The notes under the pieces: generated by a model
What the model was told of the DNA's origin: nothing
Seen by the model: only the letters and a program-made list of their open reading frames with translations
The model's database searches: none
DNA from: Imperialibacter sp965651695
GTDB taxonomy: Bacteria > Bacteroidota > Bacteroidia > Cytophagales > Cyclobacteriaceae
NCBI GenBank assembly: GCA_965651695.1
Contig: CBFGTI010000044.1
Span: 1 to 35,382, forward strand
Length of the DNA: 35,382 bases
Direction: 5' to 3'
Shown here: positions 9,203-16,613 of the stretch, piece after piece
Layout of the letters: the number at the start of each line of letters is the position of its first letter
How positions within the stretch are numbered: the stretch's first letter is position 1
Position numbers and translations under genes: made by a program

Positions 9203-11116
9203 ATGGTCCGATTACTTTTATTTTTCCAATTTTTAGTCCCCTTTTTTGCCGCAGCTCAGACGCCCTTCGACTCGTTGATGTCGGAATGGCGTCTTCGCAA
9301 AAATCAGCCGGCGGACACCGTAACGGTAAGGCTGCTACTCGATATCTCCGCTGCTTATAAATTCGATAATACCGACAGCGCGGTTTTTTATGCTATCAAG
9401 GCCGAAGAGTATTCCGGGCGGCTTGAGTTTCCCAAGGGAATGGGCGATGCGCTAACCGCCAAAGGAATCGGGTACTACATTATGGGCAACTACGATCATT
9501 CGCTTACCGCACATACCCGAGCGCTGGAAATCCACAAGCAAACGGGTAGCAGCAACGGAATGGCGTTGAGCTACAATGGCATAGGGCTCGTATACCTGGG
9601 GCAGGAAGATCTTCTGAGAGCTATTCCTTATTTTCGGCAAGCTAGCGCTCTCAACACAAGCAGCGGCAACCACAGCCTCCTTGCCAACAATTACTTTAAC
9701 ATGGGGATTGCCTACGACCACCTCGAGCAGTTCGACAGCGCTCATCATTACCTGGAGTTGGCGGAAACCACGGCCGACATCGCCGGCAACTTTCGTACAA
9801 AGCTGATGATTAACAACAGGGTGGCTGAGACGCTGTTTCGGCAGAAAAGATACGGGGAGGCGCTGCAGCAGTACCAGGAAGTGCTGGACGCGGAATATTT
9901 CCAAAGCAACTGGGAAACGACTTTTGCTTATGCCGGGTTGGCCCAAACCTACATTGAGCTGGGCAACTACAAAAAGGCAGTGGAGGCAGGTGAGCACGCC
10001 GTGGAATACGGCAAACGAGTAGGTGCCAAGTGGGATATCGAACGTGCCTTGGGTATTTTGGCGGAAGCCTATGCCCGGGAAAATGACTTTGAAAATGCAT
10101 TTCTCACGCACAAGCTTTATAAGGCTTATAGCGACTCGCTGTTTAATGAAGAGAAGGAGACGGAGATTAATTACCTGTTTTTGAAACAGAAGGAGACGGA
10201 AAACCAGGACCTTTTAAGGGAAAATGAACTGAAGGGGGAGCAACTTCGCCAGAATCGCTTAATCAATATTATTTCGGCCGTGGCGCTGGCTTCATTTACT
10301 GTTATTGGGTTAATCCTCATTCGTAGCAGCCGGGTTAAGGAAAAGCTTAACAAAAGCCTGCAGCAAAAAAATGATGACATACGCCGACAGAAGGGACTTA
10401 TAGAGGAGCAAAACGAGAAGCTTGCTAACCTCAACAAAACAAATGCGCTTATTCTTTCCATCATCAGCCACGATTTGCGAAGCCCGATAGCCTCTATCCA
10501 GTCGATGATGCATTTTTTCAAAGAAGGAAACATCTCGGCCACGGACCAAAAGGAAATTTTTGGTGAGCTTGAAAAACGGGTCAACAGCATTGCCAGCATG
10601 ATGAACGGCCTGCTCAATTGGGCGGGCAGCCAGTTTACCGGCTTAAAAGCTAACTTCGAGCCTGTGGTAATTTCTGATGTAGTTGCGGAGCTGCTGGTCG
10701 TATTCGACCACCGGCTAAAGGAGAAGGCGATCGCAATTAATCATAGGCCACCACAATTGCCTCCCCAAGTACAGGCCGACCCCTCTCAGCTTCGCATCAT
10801 ACTGCAGAACCTGATCAGCAATGCCATCAAGTTTACACACAAAGAGGGCGTAATTGATATTTTTTACATGGATAGCGACGAGTATTTTTCGGTGCACATA
10901 AAAGATTCGGGAGTGGGCATGGATAAGCAAAGGCTGAAGGCAATACAAACCACCACTGGCAAAAGAGTGACCGATCTTGGCACAGAGCAGGAGCAGGGCA
11001 CGGGCCTCGGCCTTATTCTTACCAGGCAATTTGTGGAGTACAACAACGGCACGCTTACCGTAAACAGCAGACCGGGCGAGGGCTCCGAATTTATCGTAAG
11101 CCTTCGAAAGACCTAA
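9203..11116 (+). CDS. TPR-containing sensor histidine kinase
   Basis: A membrane-bound histidine kinase, 637 residues from the ATG at 9203; a GTG at 9191 adds four residues but splits the signal peptide less well. Order: signal peptide (MVRLLLFFQFLVPFFAAAQ), periplasmic TPR array (about 45-320; YNGIGLVYLGQ, NYFNMGIAYDH, YAGLAQTYIELGNYKKAV), one membrane helix (about 353-375), coiled coil, HisKA with phospho-acceptor His423 (IISHDLRSP), then HATPase_c with N box (LQNLISNAIKFTH), G1 (DSGVGMD) and G2 (GTGLGL). There is no receiver domain and no response regulator next to it. Its 3' end overlaps the convergent gene by four bases. Confidence 0.92.
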   Translation: MVRLLLFFQFLVPFFAAAQTPFDSLMSEWRLRKNQPADTVTVRLLLDISAAYKFDNTDSAVFYAIKAEEYSGRLEFPKGMGDALTAKGIGYYIMGNYDHSLTAHTRALEIHKQTGSSNGMALSYNGIGLVYLGQEDLLRAIPYFRQASALNTSSGNHSLLANNYFNMGIAYDHLEQFDSAHHYLELAETTADIAGNFRTKLMINNRVAETLFRQKRYGEALQQYQEVLDAEYFQSNWETTFAYAGLAQTYIELGNYKKAVEAGEHAVEYGKRVGAKWDIERALGILAEAYARENDFENAFLTHKLYKAYSDSLFNEEKETEINYLFLKQKETENQDLLRENELKGEQLRQNRLINIISAVALASFTVIGLILIRSSRVKEKLNKSLQQKNDDIRRQKGLIEEQNEKLANLNKTNALILSIISHDLRSPIASIQSMMHFFKEGNISATDQKEIFGELEKRVNSIASMMNGLLNWAGSQFTGLKANFEPVVISDVVAELLVVFDHRLKEKAIAINHRPPQLPPQVQADPSQLRIILQNLISNAIKFTHKEGVIDIFYMDSDEYFSVHIKDSGVGMDKQRLKAIQTTTGKRVTDLGTEQEQGTGLGLILTRQFVEYNNGTLTVNSRPGEGSEFIVSLRKT

Positions 11117-11820
11117 GGCTGGAAGGAGTTTATACTTCCTGAAGGGAGCTTTCCTGTTTCCATATATACCTTGAAATTGCCGACATCATCCTTCACCATC
11201 TTTTCAAACATGGGGTTTAGCAGCTTAGCTATCGTTTCCCCGACCTCGCGCAGTGGAGGTCTGTAGCTGATCGTAATATCAAGCCTCGTGGTGTTGTCAG
11301 GGCCGTCGTGAAATTCCACTTTTCCGGCATTCTGAATATCCGCTTCCGGCACAGACGACCATCCTAACAATTCGCCGGGTTCGTCTTTTACAATTTCCGC
11401 TCTCCATTCTACCGTGCCAATGCCGCCGGGGCCTTTGGCTTTCCATTCCGAGTGCGTTTCGTCAATTGCCCTCACGCTCTCGAGGTGGCTCATAAACTTT
11501 GGCATATTTTCGAGGTGCCTCCAAAAGGCATACACTTCGTGCCTCGGCCTGTTTACCTTCAGGCTGGTGCGTATGTTCACATTCTTTACCGGGTCGGGCA
11601 GTTCTCTTTTCCCAATCAGCGAGTAAACCGTGCAGTGCCCTGTGCCGCCACGAAAAAGAAGGTAGCCGCCCGCTAAGGCTCCAAAAACGCCCAGGGTGCC
11701 CTGCCGCACACTGTTGTATATAAAAAGCGAACCTGCTGCTATTGAAGCGATACGCTCAAGCGGTGTTACATTGACAGTCCTTTTCTGGTTGAGTTCTGCT
11801 ATTTCCTGATGTTGTGCCAT
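11113..11820 (-). CDS. DUF2892-like membrane segment fused to SRPBCC (polyketide cyclase-like) domain
   Basis: 235 residues. The N-terminal 65 residues look like a YgaP/DUF2892-type hydrophobic hairpin (TPLERIASIAAGSLFIYNS, GVFGALAGGYLLFRGGTGHC). The remainder looks like an SRPBCC ligand-binding fold: VNRPRHEVYAFWRHLENMP, FMSHLESVRAID, WSSVPEADIQNAGKVEF and a C-terminal amphipathic helix. SRPBCC members of this class are often annotated as cyclase/dehydrase or cell-division-inhibitor-like proteins, without a proven reaction. The ligand is unknown. The start ATG (complement of 11818-11820) has a hairpin 22-51 bases ahead of it. The stop overlaps the convergent kinase gene by four bases. Confidence 0.85.
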   Translation of the reverse strand: MAQHQEIAELNQKRTVNVTPLERIASIAAGSLFIYNSVRQGTLGVFGALAGGYLLFRGGTGHCTVYSLIGKRELPDPVKNVNIRTSLKVNRPRHEVYAFWRHLENMPKFMSHLESVRAIDETHSEWKAKGPGGIGTVEWRAEIVKDEPGELLGWSSVPEADIQNAGKVEFHDGPDNTTRLDITISYRPPLREVGETIAKLLNPMFEKMVKDDVGNFKVYMETGKLPSGSINSFQP

Positions 11821-11841
11821 CTGTTATGCTACATTAAGTAA

Positions 11842-11871
11842 GATATTTCTGTTTTCTTGAAAAGAAATATC
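11842..11871. promoter_or_regulatory. Inverted repeat upstream of the SRPBCC gene
   Basis: GATATTTCT at 11842-11850 pairs perfectly with AGAAATATC at 11863-11871. The 12-base loop itself contains TTTTC/GAAAA, so a longer bulged stem is possible. It sits 22-51 bases before the start of the minus-strand gene, where an operator or a 5' leader hairpin would be. It is not followed by a T run on either strand. Confidence 0.45.
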
Positions 11872-11985
11872 ATGCCTGAAGCAGAAGGCACGGCAGAATG
11901 GCACTAACTATACTTACGGGCTGGCAGTTGTAGAAAATTGTGGAAAAACTTCTCTGTAATAGTGGCAGCAGGCTCTTGGGCCGGT

Positions 11986-12156
11986 TTACTCTTCTTCGTC
12001 AGCCCCACTTTCGTCACCCCATTCTTTTTTCTGTCGGGTTTTAGACTTGCTTCCTAAAATCTTGTAAACCGGGTTGGTGAGCTTGTTCCTTTCGAAGGAT
12101 GTGTTTCCCGGCTCATCAATTTCTTTTTTGTCTTTACTGTGCTTACTTTTTCTCAT
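11986..12156 (-). CDS. Small charged protein, 56 residues, unknown
   Basis: The ORF begins with ATG (complement of 12154-12156) and ends with TAA (11986-11988). The peptide is Lys-rich at the N-terminus (MRKSKHSKDKKEIDEPG), has a middle stretch FERNKLTNPVYKILGSKS and ends in an acidic tail (WGDESGADEEE). No membrane segment, signal peptide or Cys is present, so it would be a soluble, highly charged and probably disordered protein. It lies on the same strand as the SRPBCC gene, 165 bases upstream of that gene's start. I do not recognise the family. The compositional bias and lack of stops suggest it is real, but comparative data would settle it. Confidence 0.6.
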   Translation of the reverse strand: MRKSKHSKDKKEIDEPGNTSFERNKLTNPVYKILGSKSKTRQKKEWGDESGADEEE

Positions 12157-12294
12157 GGTTCAAGTGTATTCGGTCAACTACAACTTCTAATCATCATAAC
12201 AGTGGAGTTTAATATATGTTTCCAGATCGCTAAGTAAGGGTCCGGCAAGAAAAGTAATACGACGGACATATGCTCATGTTTACGCTAAATATCG

Positions 12295-12492
12295 GGGCAA
12301 TCGCATTCAAATTTTTCTTCGAAATTCTTCTTTTTTTACCCTGCCGGGCGGCCCGTTCCACGTCGGGCCTACCCCTAAAGGCAAAAGAAGAATTTCAAAG
12401 CCGTTTCACCCTTCAGGGCAGCCGACGTGGAACGGGGTAAATAAACGGCTTTGAAATTTTATTTGACGGATCTGTTTTAAATGCGATTGCCC
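12295..12492. repeat. Nested inverted-repeat element (possible MITE-like or structured-RNA element)
   Basis: Perfect 13-bp terminal inverted repeats GGGCAATCGCATT (12295-12307) and AATGCGATTGCCC (12480-12492) enclose further pairs. CCCGTTCCACGTCGG (12352-12366) pairs with 12422-12436 (15 bp). GAAATTCTTCTTTT (12321-12334) pairs with 12383-12396 (14 bp). AATTTCAAAGCCGTTT (12391-12406) pairs with 12443-12458 (16 bp). The last two stems share AATTTC at 12391-12396, so they cannot both form fully. A hexamer AAATAT flanks both sides (12287-12292 and 12498-12503), though not directly at the ends. No coding frame is evident inside. Confidence 0.75.
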
Positions 12493-12580
12493 TGGCCAAA
12501 TATTGCGTAAGGTAATTCTACAGCAATTTATGCAATAGAGTTCGCATCGTGAAATGTTTGGGGGAGCAGAATTTGACCTT

Positions 12581-12706
12581 TTACATTACCGGCAGTGACC
12601 CCAAATTTCTATGGGCGTATATATCTTGTTCATCGAACGACAGAAACTCTTCATCGAAACGCAGGTCCGTCCATTTGGTTTTAGCAGCTTTTTCAGGTAA
12701 AATCAT
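12581..12706 (-). CDS. Possible small protein, 41 residues, unknown
   Basis: The ATG is the complement of 12704-12706 and the TAA is at 12581-12583. The sequence reads protein-like: MILPEKAAKTKWTDLRFDEE, then FLSFDEQDIYAHRNLGSLPVM; it is balanced in charge with several aromatics and no low complexity. The frame stays open about 12 codons upstream of the ATG, with a TTG directly before it. The start codon lies inside the palindrome 12703-12719. No family is recognised. It could be a genuine small soluble protein or a remnant of a longer gene. Confidence 0.4.
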   Translation of the reverse strand: MILPEKAAKTKWTDLRFDEEFLSFDEQDIYAHRNLGSLPVM

Positions 12707-12719
12707 CAAACCTTGATGA
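12703..12719. promoter_or_regulatory. Operator-like palindrome
   Basis: TCATCAA-ACC-TTGATGA is a perfect 7-bp inverted repeat with a 3-base centre. It overlaps the start codon of the minus-strand small ORF and lies 150-166 bases ahead of the PAS kinase ATG. A second inverted repeat, CTGGTA/TACCAG, lies at 12736-12741 and 12747-12752. Both are the size of dimeric regulator sites, but a regulator is not identified. Confidence 0.4.
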
Positions 12720-12868
12720 CCTGATTGCGTATCTGCTGGTAGTTGTTACCAGTAGTAGAGACAAGGTTCCCACCATCGATTTTTAGTCAGAAGCATTCAG
12801 ATGTAAAGTGGCGATTGCCACAGGCTGAAGAGATAAGTTTTAACCGATCTATTGAAAACTTAGTAGCT

Positions 12869-14143
12869 ATGACCCGGAATATACATTCTGTTCTGCAGCA
12901 GCATCCGTATATGTATATGCATTGGGGGATGATTCTTCCCGAAACCAATGTAATACCAGGGCATTTTTTGCCCAGGGAACATACATCAGGCGGAGCGGCC
13001 GATCGAATCAATGAACATAACGGCTCAGCAACGATGCCCGCTGCATTTACATTCAGCCTTGATACCGGCAGAGGGTTGGGGGCTTCCGCAGATGGATCCG
13101 ATTTTTCGCCGGCAATGTTCGAAAATCTTCAGGAGGCCATTTATAGAAGCACGCCGGAGGGCAAAGTGCTTTTCGCGAACAAGACTTTCAGGGAGATCTT
13201 TGGTATTTCTACTGAAGAGGATTTGATGAACGTGTCGGCCAGAAGCTTATTCGCCAGGAAAGAAGACAGAGACAACCTTTGGGACTACGTACAAACCGCG
13301 CGGTCTTTAAAGGGAATGGAAATTCCTTTTAAGCGAAAAAATGGCACTACATTTTGGGGGTTGGTTAGTGCCCGGTTAACAAATGGCAACGCTGGCAACC
13401 AGTGGTTAGACATAGCGATAGTAGACATAAGCAGCCAGAAGGAACACGAGCAGAATCTGCGCAAAACCAAAGAAGAGCTGGACCAATTCGTATACAGGGC
13501 TTCGCACGACCTGCGATCGCCTCTTACCAGCATGCTGGGGCTAATAGACTTGCTGAAGATGCCGAATAATCCGGAGCATCCACGGGTATTGGAAATGATG
13601 GAGCGGACAGTACTAAAGCTGGATGCGGTTATCCACGAAATTACCGATTACTCTTACAACGCCAGCACAAAACTGGAGTCCGAAGCAATAGACATCCGGC
13701 AATTAATTGAAGAAAGTTTCGAGAAGATAAACTACCTGCCGCAGGCATCTTGTATAGATAAAAGAATTTTTATTTCGCTGCCAAACGCTATCCGGAGCGA
13801 CACCAAAAGGCTGAGGATTGTTTTAAATAATCTTATTTCAAACGCCGTTGTCTTCTATAACCCCTATACCAGGCAACCCTATGTAGAGGTTCGGGTTTCC
13901 GGTGAAGGCTCAAAGCTTATCATCGAAATAGCGGATAATGGAGTCGGCATCGACCCCAAACTACATACACGGATTTTCGAAATGTTTTTCCGCGGGTCTG
14001 CTCTTTCTAAAGGCTCCGGGCTCGGACTTTATGTAACAAAGGAGATTGTGGAGAAATTGAAAGGTAGCATCTCGGTGTCATCCAAACCCGGAAGTGGATC
14101 GGTTTTCCGGATAGCCCTGCCCGGACAAATGGAAATACATTGA
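12869..14143 (+). CDS. PAS domain sensor histidine kinase, soluble
   Basis: 424 residues from the ATG at 12869. The frame is open further upstream (to a TTG at 12743), and later ATGs exist at the MYMHWGM cluster, so the start is uncertain. A low-complexity N-terminus is followed by a PAS domain (LQEAIYRSTPEGKVLFANKTF; PFKRKNGTTFWGLVSARL), a coiled coil, HisKA with His213 (YRASHDLRSPLTSMLGL) and HATPase_c with N box (LNNLISNAVVFYNP), G1 (DNGVGID), F box (IFEMFFRGS) and G2 (GSGLGLY). There is no membrane segment, so it should be cytoplasmic. No receiver domain or response regulator gene is adjacent; the partner must be elsewhere. Confidence 0.9.
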   Translation: MTRNIHSVLQQHPYMYMHWGMILPETNVIPGHFLPREHTSGGAADRINEHNGSATMPAAFTFSLDTGRGLGASADGSDFSPAMFENLQEAIYRSTPEGKVLFANKTFREIFGISTEEDLMNVSARSLFARKEDRDNLWDYVQTARSLKGMEIPFKRKNGTTFWGLVSARLTNGNAGNQWLDIAIVDISSQKEHEQNLRKTKEELDQFVYRASHDLRSPLTSMLGLIDLLKMPNNPEHPRVLEMMERTVLKLDAVIHEITDYSYNASTKLESEAIDIRQLIEESFEKINYLPQASCIDKRIFISLPNAIRSDTKRLRIVLNNLISNAVVFYNPYTRQPYVEVRVSGEGSKLIIEIADNGVGIDPKLHTRIFEMFFRGSALSKGSGLGLYVTKEIVEKLKGSISVSSKPGSGSVFRIALPGQMEIH

Positions 14144-14232
14144 TGGAAACGCCAAAAACAAATCCACAAGTTTTCAACATGACTCTGAATAACAGAAAAC
14201 ACGGGTTATATTAGCTTTTTCAATCATCAGCT

Positions 14233-14463
14233 ATGTTTAAAAAGATATTTCTGTTCACTTCCATTTTTGACCTTTCTGAAGAGTTGAAGGGTTTTAGCTA
14301 CGTGAAATTCCTGGACTGGACCCCCGACCACAACATTGCTTACTCCATAGGAAACGATCAGGTGCAAACCATCAGCAAAGGGATGGAGCTGCGAGTGAGC
14401 AAAAATCTGTTTGTTTATAAAATGAACAAAAACGAGGTAATGCTCACCCTCGACTTGAGATAG
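14233..14463 (+). CDS. Small protein, 76 residues, unknown
   Basis: The peptide starts MFKKIFLFTSIFDLSEELKG and continues with alternating hydrophobic and charged residues (VKFLDWTPDHNIAYSIGNDQ, MELRVSKNLFVYKMNKNEVM), a pattern typical of a small beta-rich fold. No transmembrane helix long enough to be convincing is present. It is a separate gene 89 bases after the PAS kinase and converges on the DoxX-like gene. I do not recognise the family. Confidence 0.65.
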   Translation: MFKKIFLFTSIFDLSEELKGFSYVKFLDWTPDHNIAYSIGNDQVQTISKGMELRVSKNLFVYKMNKNEVMLTLDLR

Positions 14464-14483
14464 CCGGTATTGCCGGGCTATTT
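14460..14483. terminator. Possible hairpin terminator between convergent genes
   Basis: ATAGCC (14460-14465) pairs with GGCTAT (14476-14481). The stem is extended by GG/CC across a one-base bulge and followed by TTT. It overlaps the stop codon of the small ORF and sits before the convergent DoxX-like gene. The T tract is short, so support is modest. Confidence 0.3.
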
Positions 14484-14531
14484 GCCGGTGCCGCACCTGT
14501 TTCATAACGCGGCATTAATTGTCATAAGCGG

Positions 14532-14933
14532 CTATTTACTTCCCACTGACGCCTTCCCTGGTCCGTTTAGCAGCAGAAAGAACGAGCAAAACAGCATGGT
14601 GAGGGCCTGGAACGAGCCGATGAAGGTATCTGCGATATGTATTGTAAGCAGGGCAACGGTGAAATTGACGATCATGACGGCGGCGGCCCAATGTACCTTG
14701 AACCCAAGAATGAACATAAGCCCGCAAATAAACTGAGCGTATACCGACAGCACCGCACTTGCGAGCGGCAAAGGAAAGCCGAAGCCGCTAAGAAAATCCC
14801 TGAACTCGAGCATTTGCTGCCATGACAAGATATTGTCCTGCGTGCCGTATATCAGACGCACACCGGCAAGCACCCTGATAAACAAAGGTGCGTAGTCTTT
14901 ATAATTTCTGAATTTCAGCAGTAGTTCATTCAT
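14532..14933 (-). CDS. DoxX family membrane protein
   Basis: 133 residues from the ATG at 14931-14933 (MNELLLKFRNYKD); an ATG at 14961-14963 would add ten residues. Four hydrophobic helices are visible: APLFIRVLAGVRLIYG, LPLASAVLSVYAQFICGLMFILG, HWAAAVMIVNFTVALLTIH, and IGSFQALTMLFCSFFLLLNGPG. The helix 1 and helix 4 patterns match DoxX/SURF4-like proteins. These are integral membrane proteins, often linked to oxidoreductase or thiosulfate:quinone functions, but most members have no proven activity. It stands alone on the minus strand between kinase genes. Confidence 0.8.
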   Translation of the reverse strand: MNELLLKFRNYKDYAPLFIRVLAGVRLIYGTQDNILSWQQMLEFRDFLSGFGFPLPLASAVLSVYAQFICGLMFILGFKVHWAAAVMIVNFTVALLTIHIADTFIGSFQALTMLFCSFFLLLNGPGKASVGSK

Positions 14934-15182
14934 AGGTGAGCCGTACGTTTTTGTACATAACATTTAAAGCGGGTACCACCCTATTTTAGCACCCGTATGG
15001 CAGCTACTTGTCTGCCTTTTCGGTGCGTACGTCTGCCTGTATTGGTTTTTAGTCGAATATAACTCCGTGGCCTGTTACGTTCCACTTTTCCTCCCCAATT
15101 TTGCGGTCTACTTTTTTGCGCTACTCTCTAGTCTCTTTTTGTTTCTATACAAGGCCAGCCGTGGAGGTTTGAGGTATATATC

Positions 15183-16613
15183 ATGCGCAGTATTTTTAAA
15201 AATAGTTCTTTGGAATCAGTGCCCGCTGCAAAAAAGGTGGTGCTTTTTTTAGCAGGTCTTTTAGCGGCCTGGGTAGGCTTTAAGCACTGGTTCTTTAGCG
15301 ATTTGATTGCCCGGCTTGGGGTGAGCGACCTGTATGCTACACTGGTGCAGGAGGGGGCATTTCTGGTGCTTGCTACGCTGTTTTTGTACTGGATTGTGTA
15401 CAAATTATTGGGTAACCCTCACGACCGCAATGAGGCCGTGAACCGGCAAAAATTGTTGATGGAGTCGGCAATCGACAGTGTGGCCGAAGCGGTGCTGCTC
15501 ATTGATTGTGGTCAAAGGTTGGGTCCGGAAAATTTCAGAGTGGTGTTCACCAACAAGGCATTTTATAAGATGACTGGCTTCGGCCCCGGCGAAACCCTTG
15601 GTACCAATCCGCTTGCACTTTTGCGGGGCCACAAAACGGACAACAAAAAGCTGCTCAGGCTGTTTGATGCAATAAACAGTAATTCGTCTTTTGAGGAAGA
15701 GATTATTTCTTACAAAAAGAATGGTGAGCCGTTTTGGATCAACCTCGAAGTTTCGCCTGTGAGAAATGAGCTGGCGCGGCAGCCCGGATTCTTCGTGGCC
15801 GTGGTAAAGGACATCAACGACCACAAAATATCGGTGGACGAGAAAAATCGGCTTACTAACCAGGTTATACAGCAAAACCAGGGCCTCCAGGAGTTTACCC
15901 AGGTGATTTCTCATAACCTGCGGGCGCCAGTAGCCAACATCCTGGGACTCATTTCCATACTGGACTACAGCCAGCCTATGGGAGACTACAACCGCAAGCT
16001 GCTTGACCACCTGCGGGAGTCGGCCACCAATATCGACAGGATAATAGCGGACTTGAATGAGCTGCTGCAGGTGCGGGAGTCGGTGCTGGAGTCACGCCAA
16101 ACCTTCGGCTTAAAAGCGCTGATTGACGAAGTGCTCCACTCGTTCCACCTGCAAATCGAACGGGCAAACGCTCAGATAGAAGTTACTGTTTGGCCAGAGG
16201 ATTTAATGCTGCATTCAGTCAGAAGCTATTTTCATTCTATAGTTTACAACCTTGCCACCAACGGCATCAAATACCGGCATCCCGAACGCTCGCTGATGCT
16301 CAAAATTGAGGCTTATCAAACTACCTCCGACCTTATTGTGCTGGTAAAGGATAACGGCCTTGGTATGGATATGAAGGTTGTAAAGGAAAAAATGTTCAAG
16401 CTCTACAAACGGTTTCACACCCATGTCGAAGGAAAGGGCATGGGGCTGTTTTTGCTAAAAAACCAGGTGGAGCGCCTTGGCGGCAAAATATCAGTTTATA
16501 GTGTGCTGGGTAAGGGAACACTTTTCAGGGTGTCCATTCCTCTCCGGAATTGTGAAGCCGCCACCGACCCGGCCGACCAGGAGACTCTTCCGGTACTACT
16601 TGTTTCGGAGTAG
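15183..16613 (+). CDS. Membrane-anchored PAS sensor histidine kinase
   Basis: 476 residues. Two membrane helices lie at the N-terminus (VVLFLAGLLAAWVGFKHWFF, about 19-38; EGAFLVLATLFLYWIVYKLL, about 56-76), separated by a short loop, so there is almost no external sensor domain. A PAS domain follows (IDSVAEAVLLIDCGQRL to VKDINDHK, about 95-220). HisKA carries His244 in ISHNLRAPVANI, with Asn in place of the usual Asp/Glu after the His, as is frequent in Bacteroidota. HATPase_c has N box (VYNLATNGIKY), G1 (DNGLGMD), F box (FKLYKRFH) and G2 (GKGMGLFL). Its 3' end overlaps the convergent dctM gene by 18 bases. No response regulator is adjacent. Confidence 0.9.
   Translation: MRSIFKNSSLESVPAAKKVVLFLAGLLAAWVGFKHWFFSDLIARLGVSDLYATLVQEGAFLVLATLFLYWIVYKLLGNPHDRNEAVNRQKLLMESAIDSVAEAVLLIDCGQRLGPENFRVVFTNKAFYKMTGFGPGETLGTNPLALLRGHKTDNKKLLRLFDAINSNSSFEEEIISYKKNGEPFWINLEVSPVRNELARQPGFFVAVVKDINDHKISVDEKNRLTNQVIQQNQGLQEFTQVISHNLRAPVANILGLISILDYSQPMGDYNRKLLDHLRESATNIDRIIADLNELLQVRESVLESRQTFGLKALIDEVLHSFHLQIERANAQIEVTVWPEDLMLHSVRSYFHSIVYNLATNGIKYRHPERSLMLKIEAYQTTSDLIVLVKDNGLGMDMKVVKEKMFKLYKRFHTHVEGKGMGLFLLKNQVERLGGKISVYSVLGKGTLFRVSIPLRNCEAATDPADQETLPVLLVSE

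Noticed and set aside
15128..15403. 91-residue minus-strand open frame at the start of the third kinase
   Set aside because: Antisense to the N-terminal membrane helices of the kinase, with no supporting motif.
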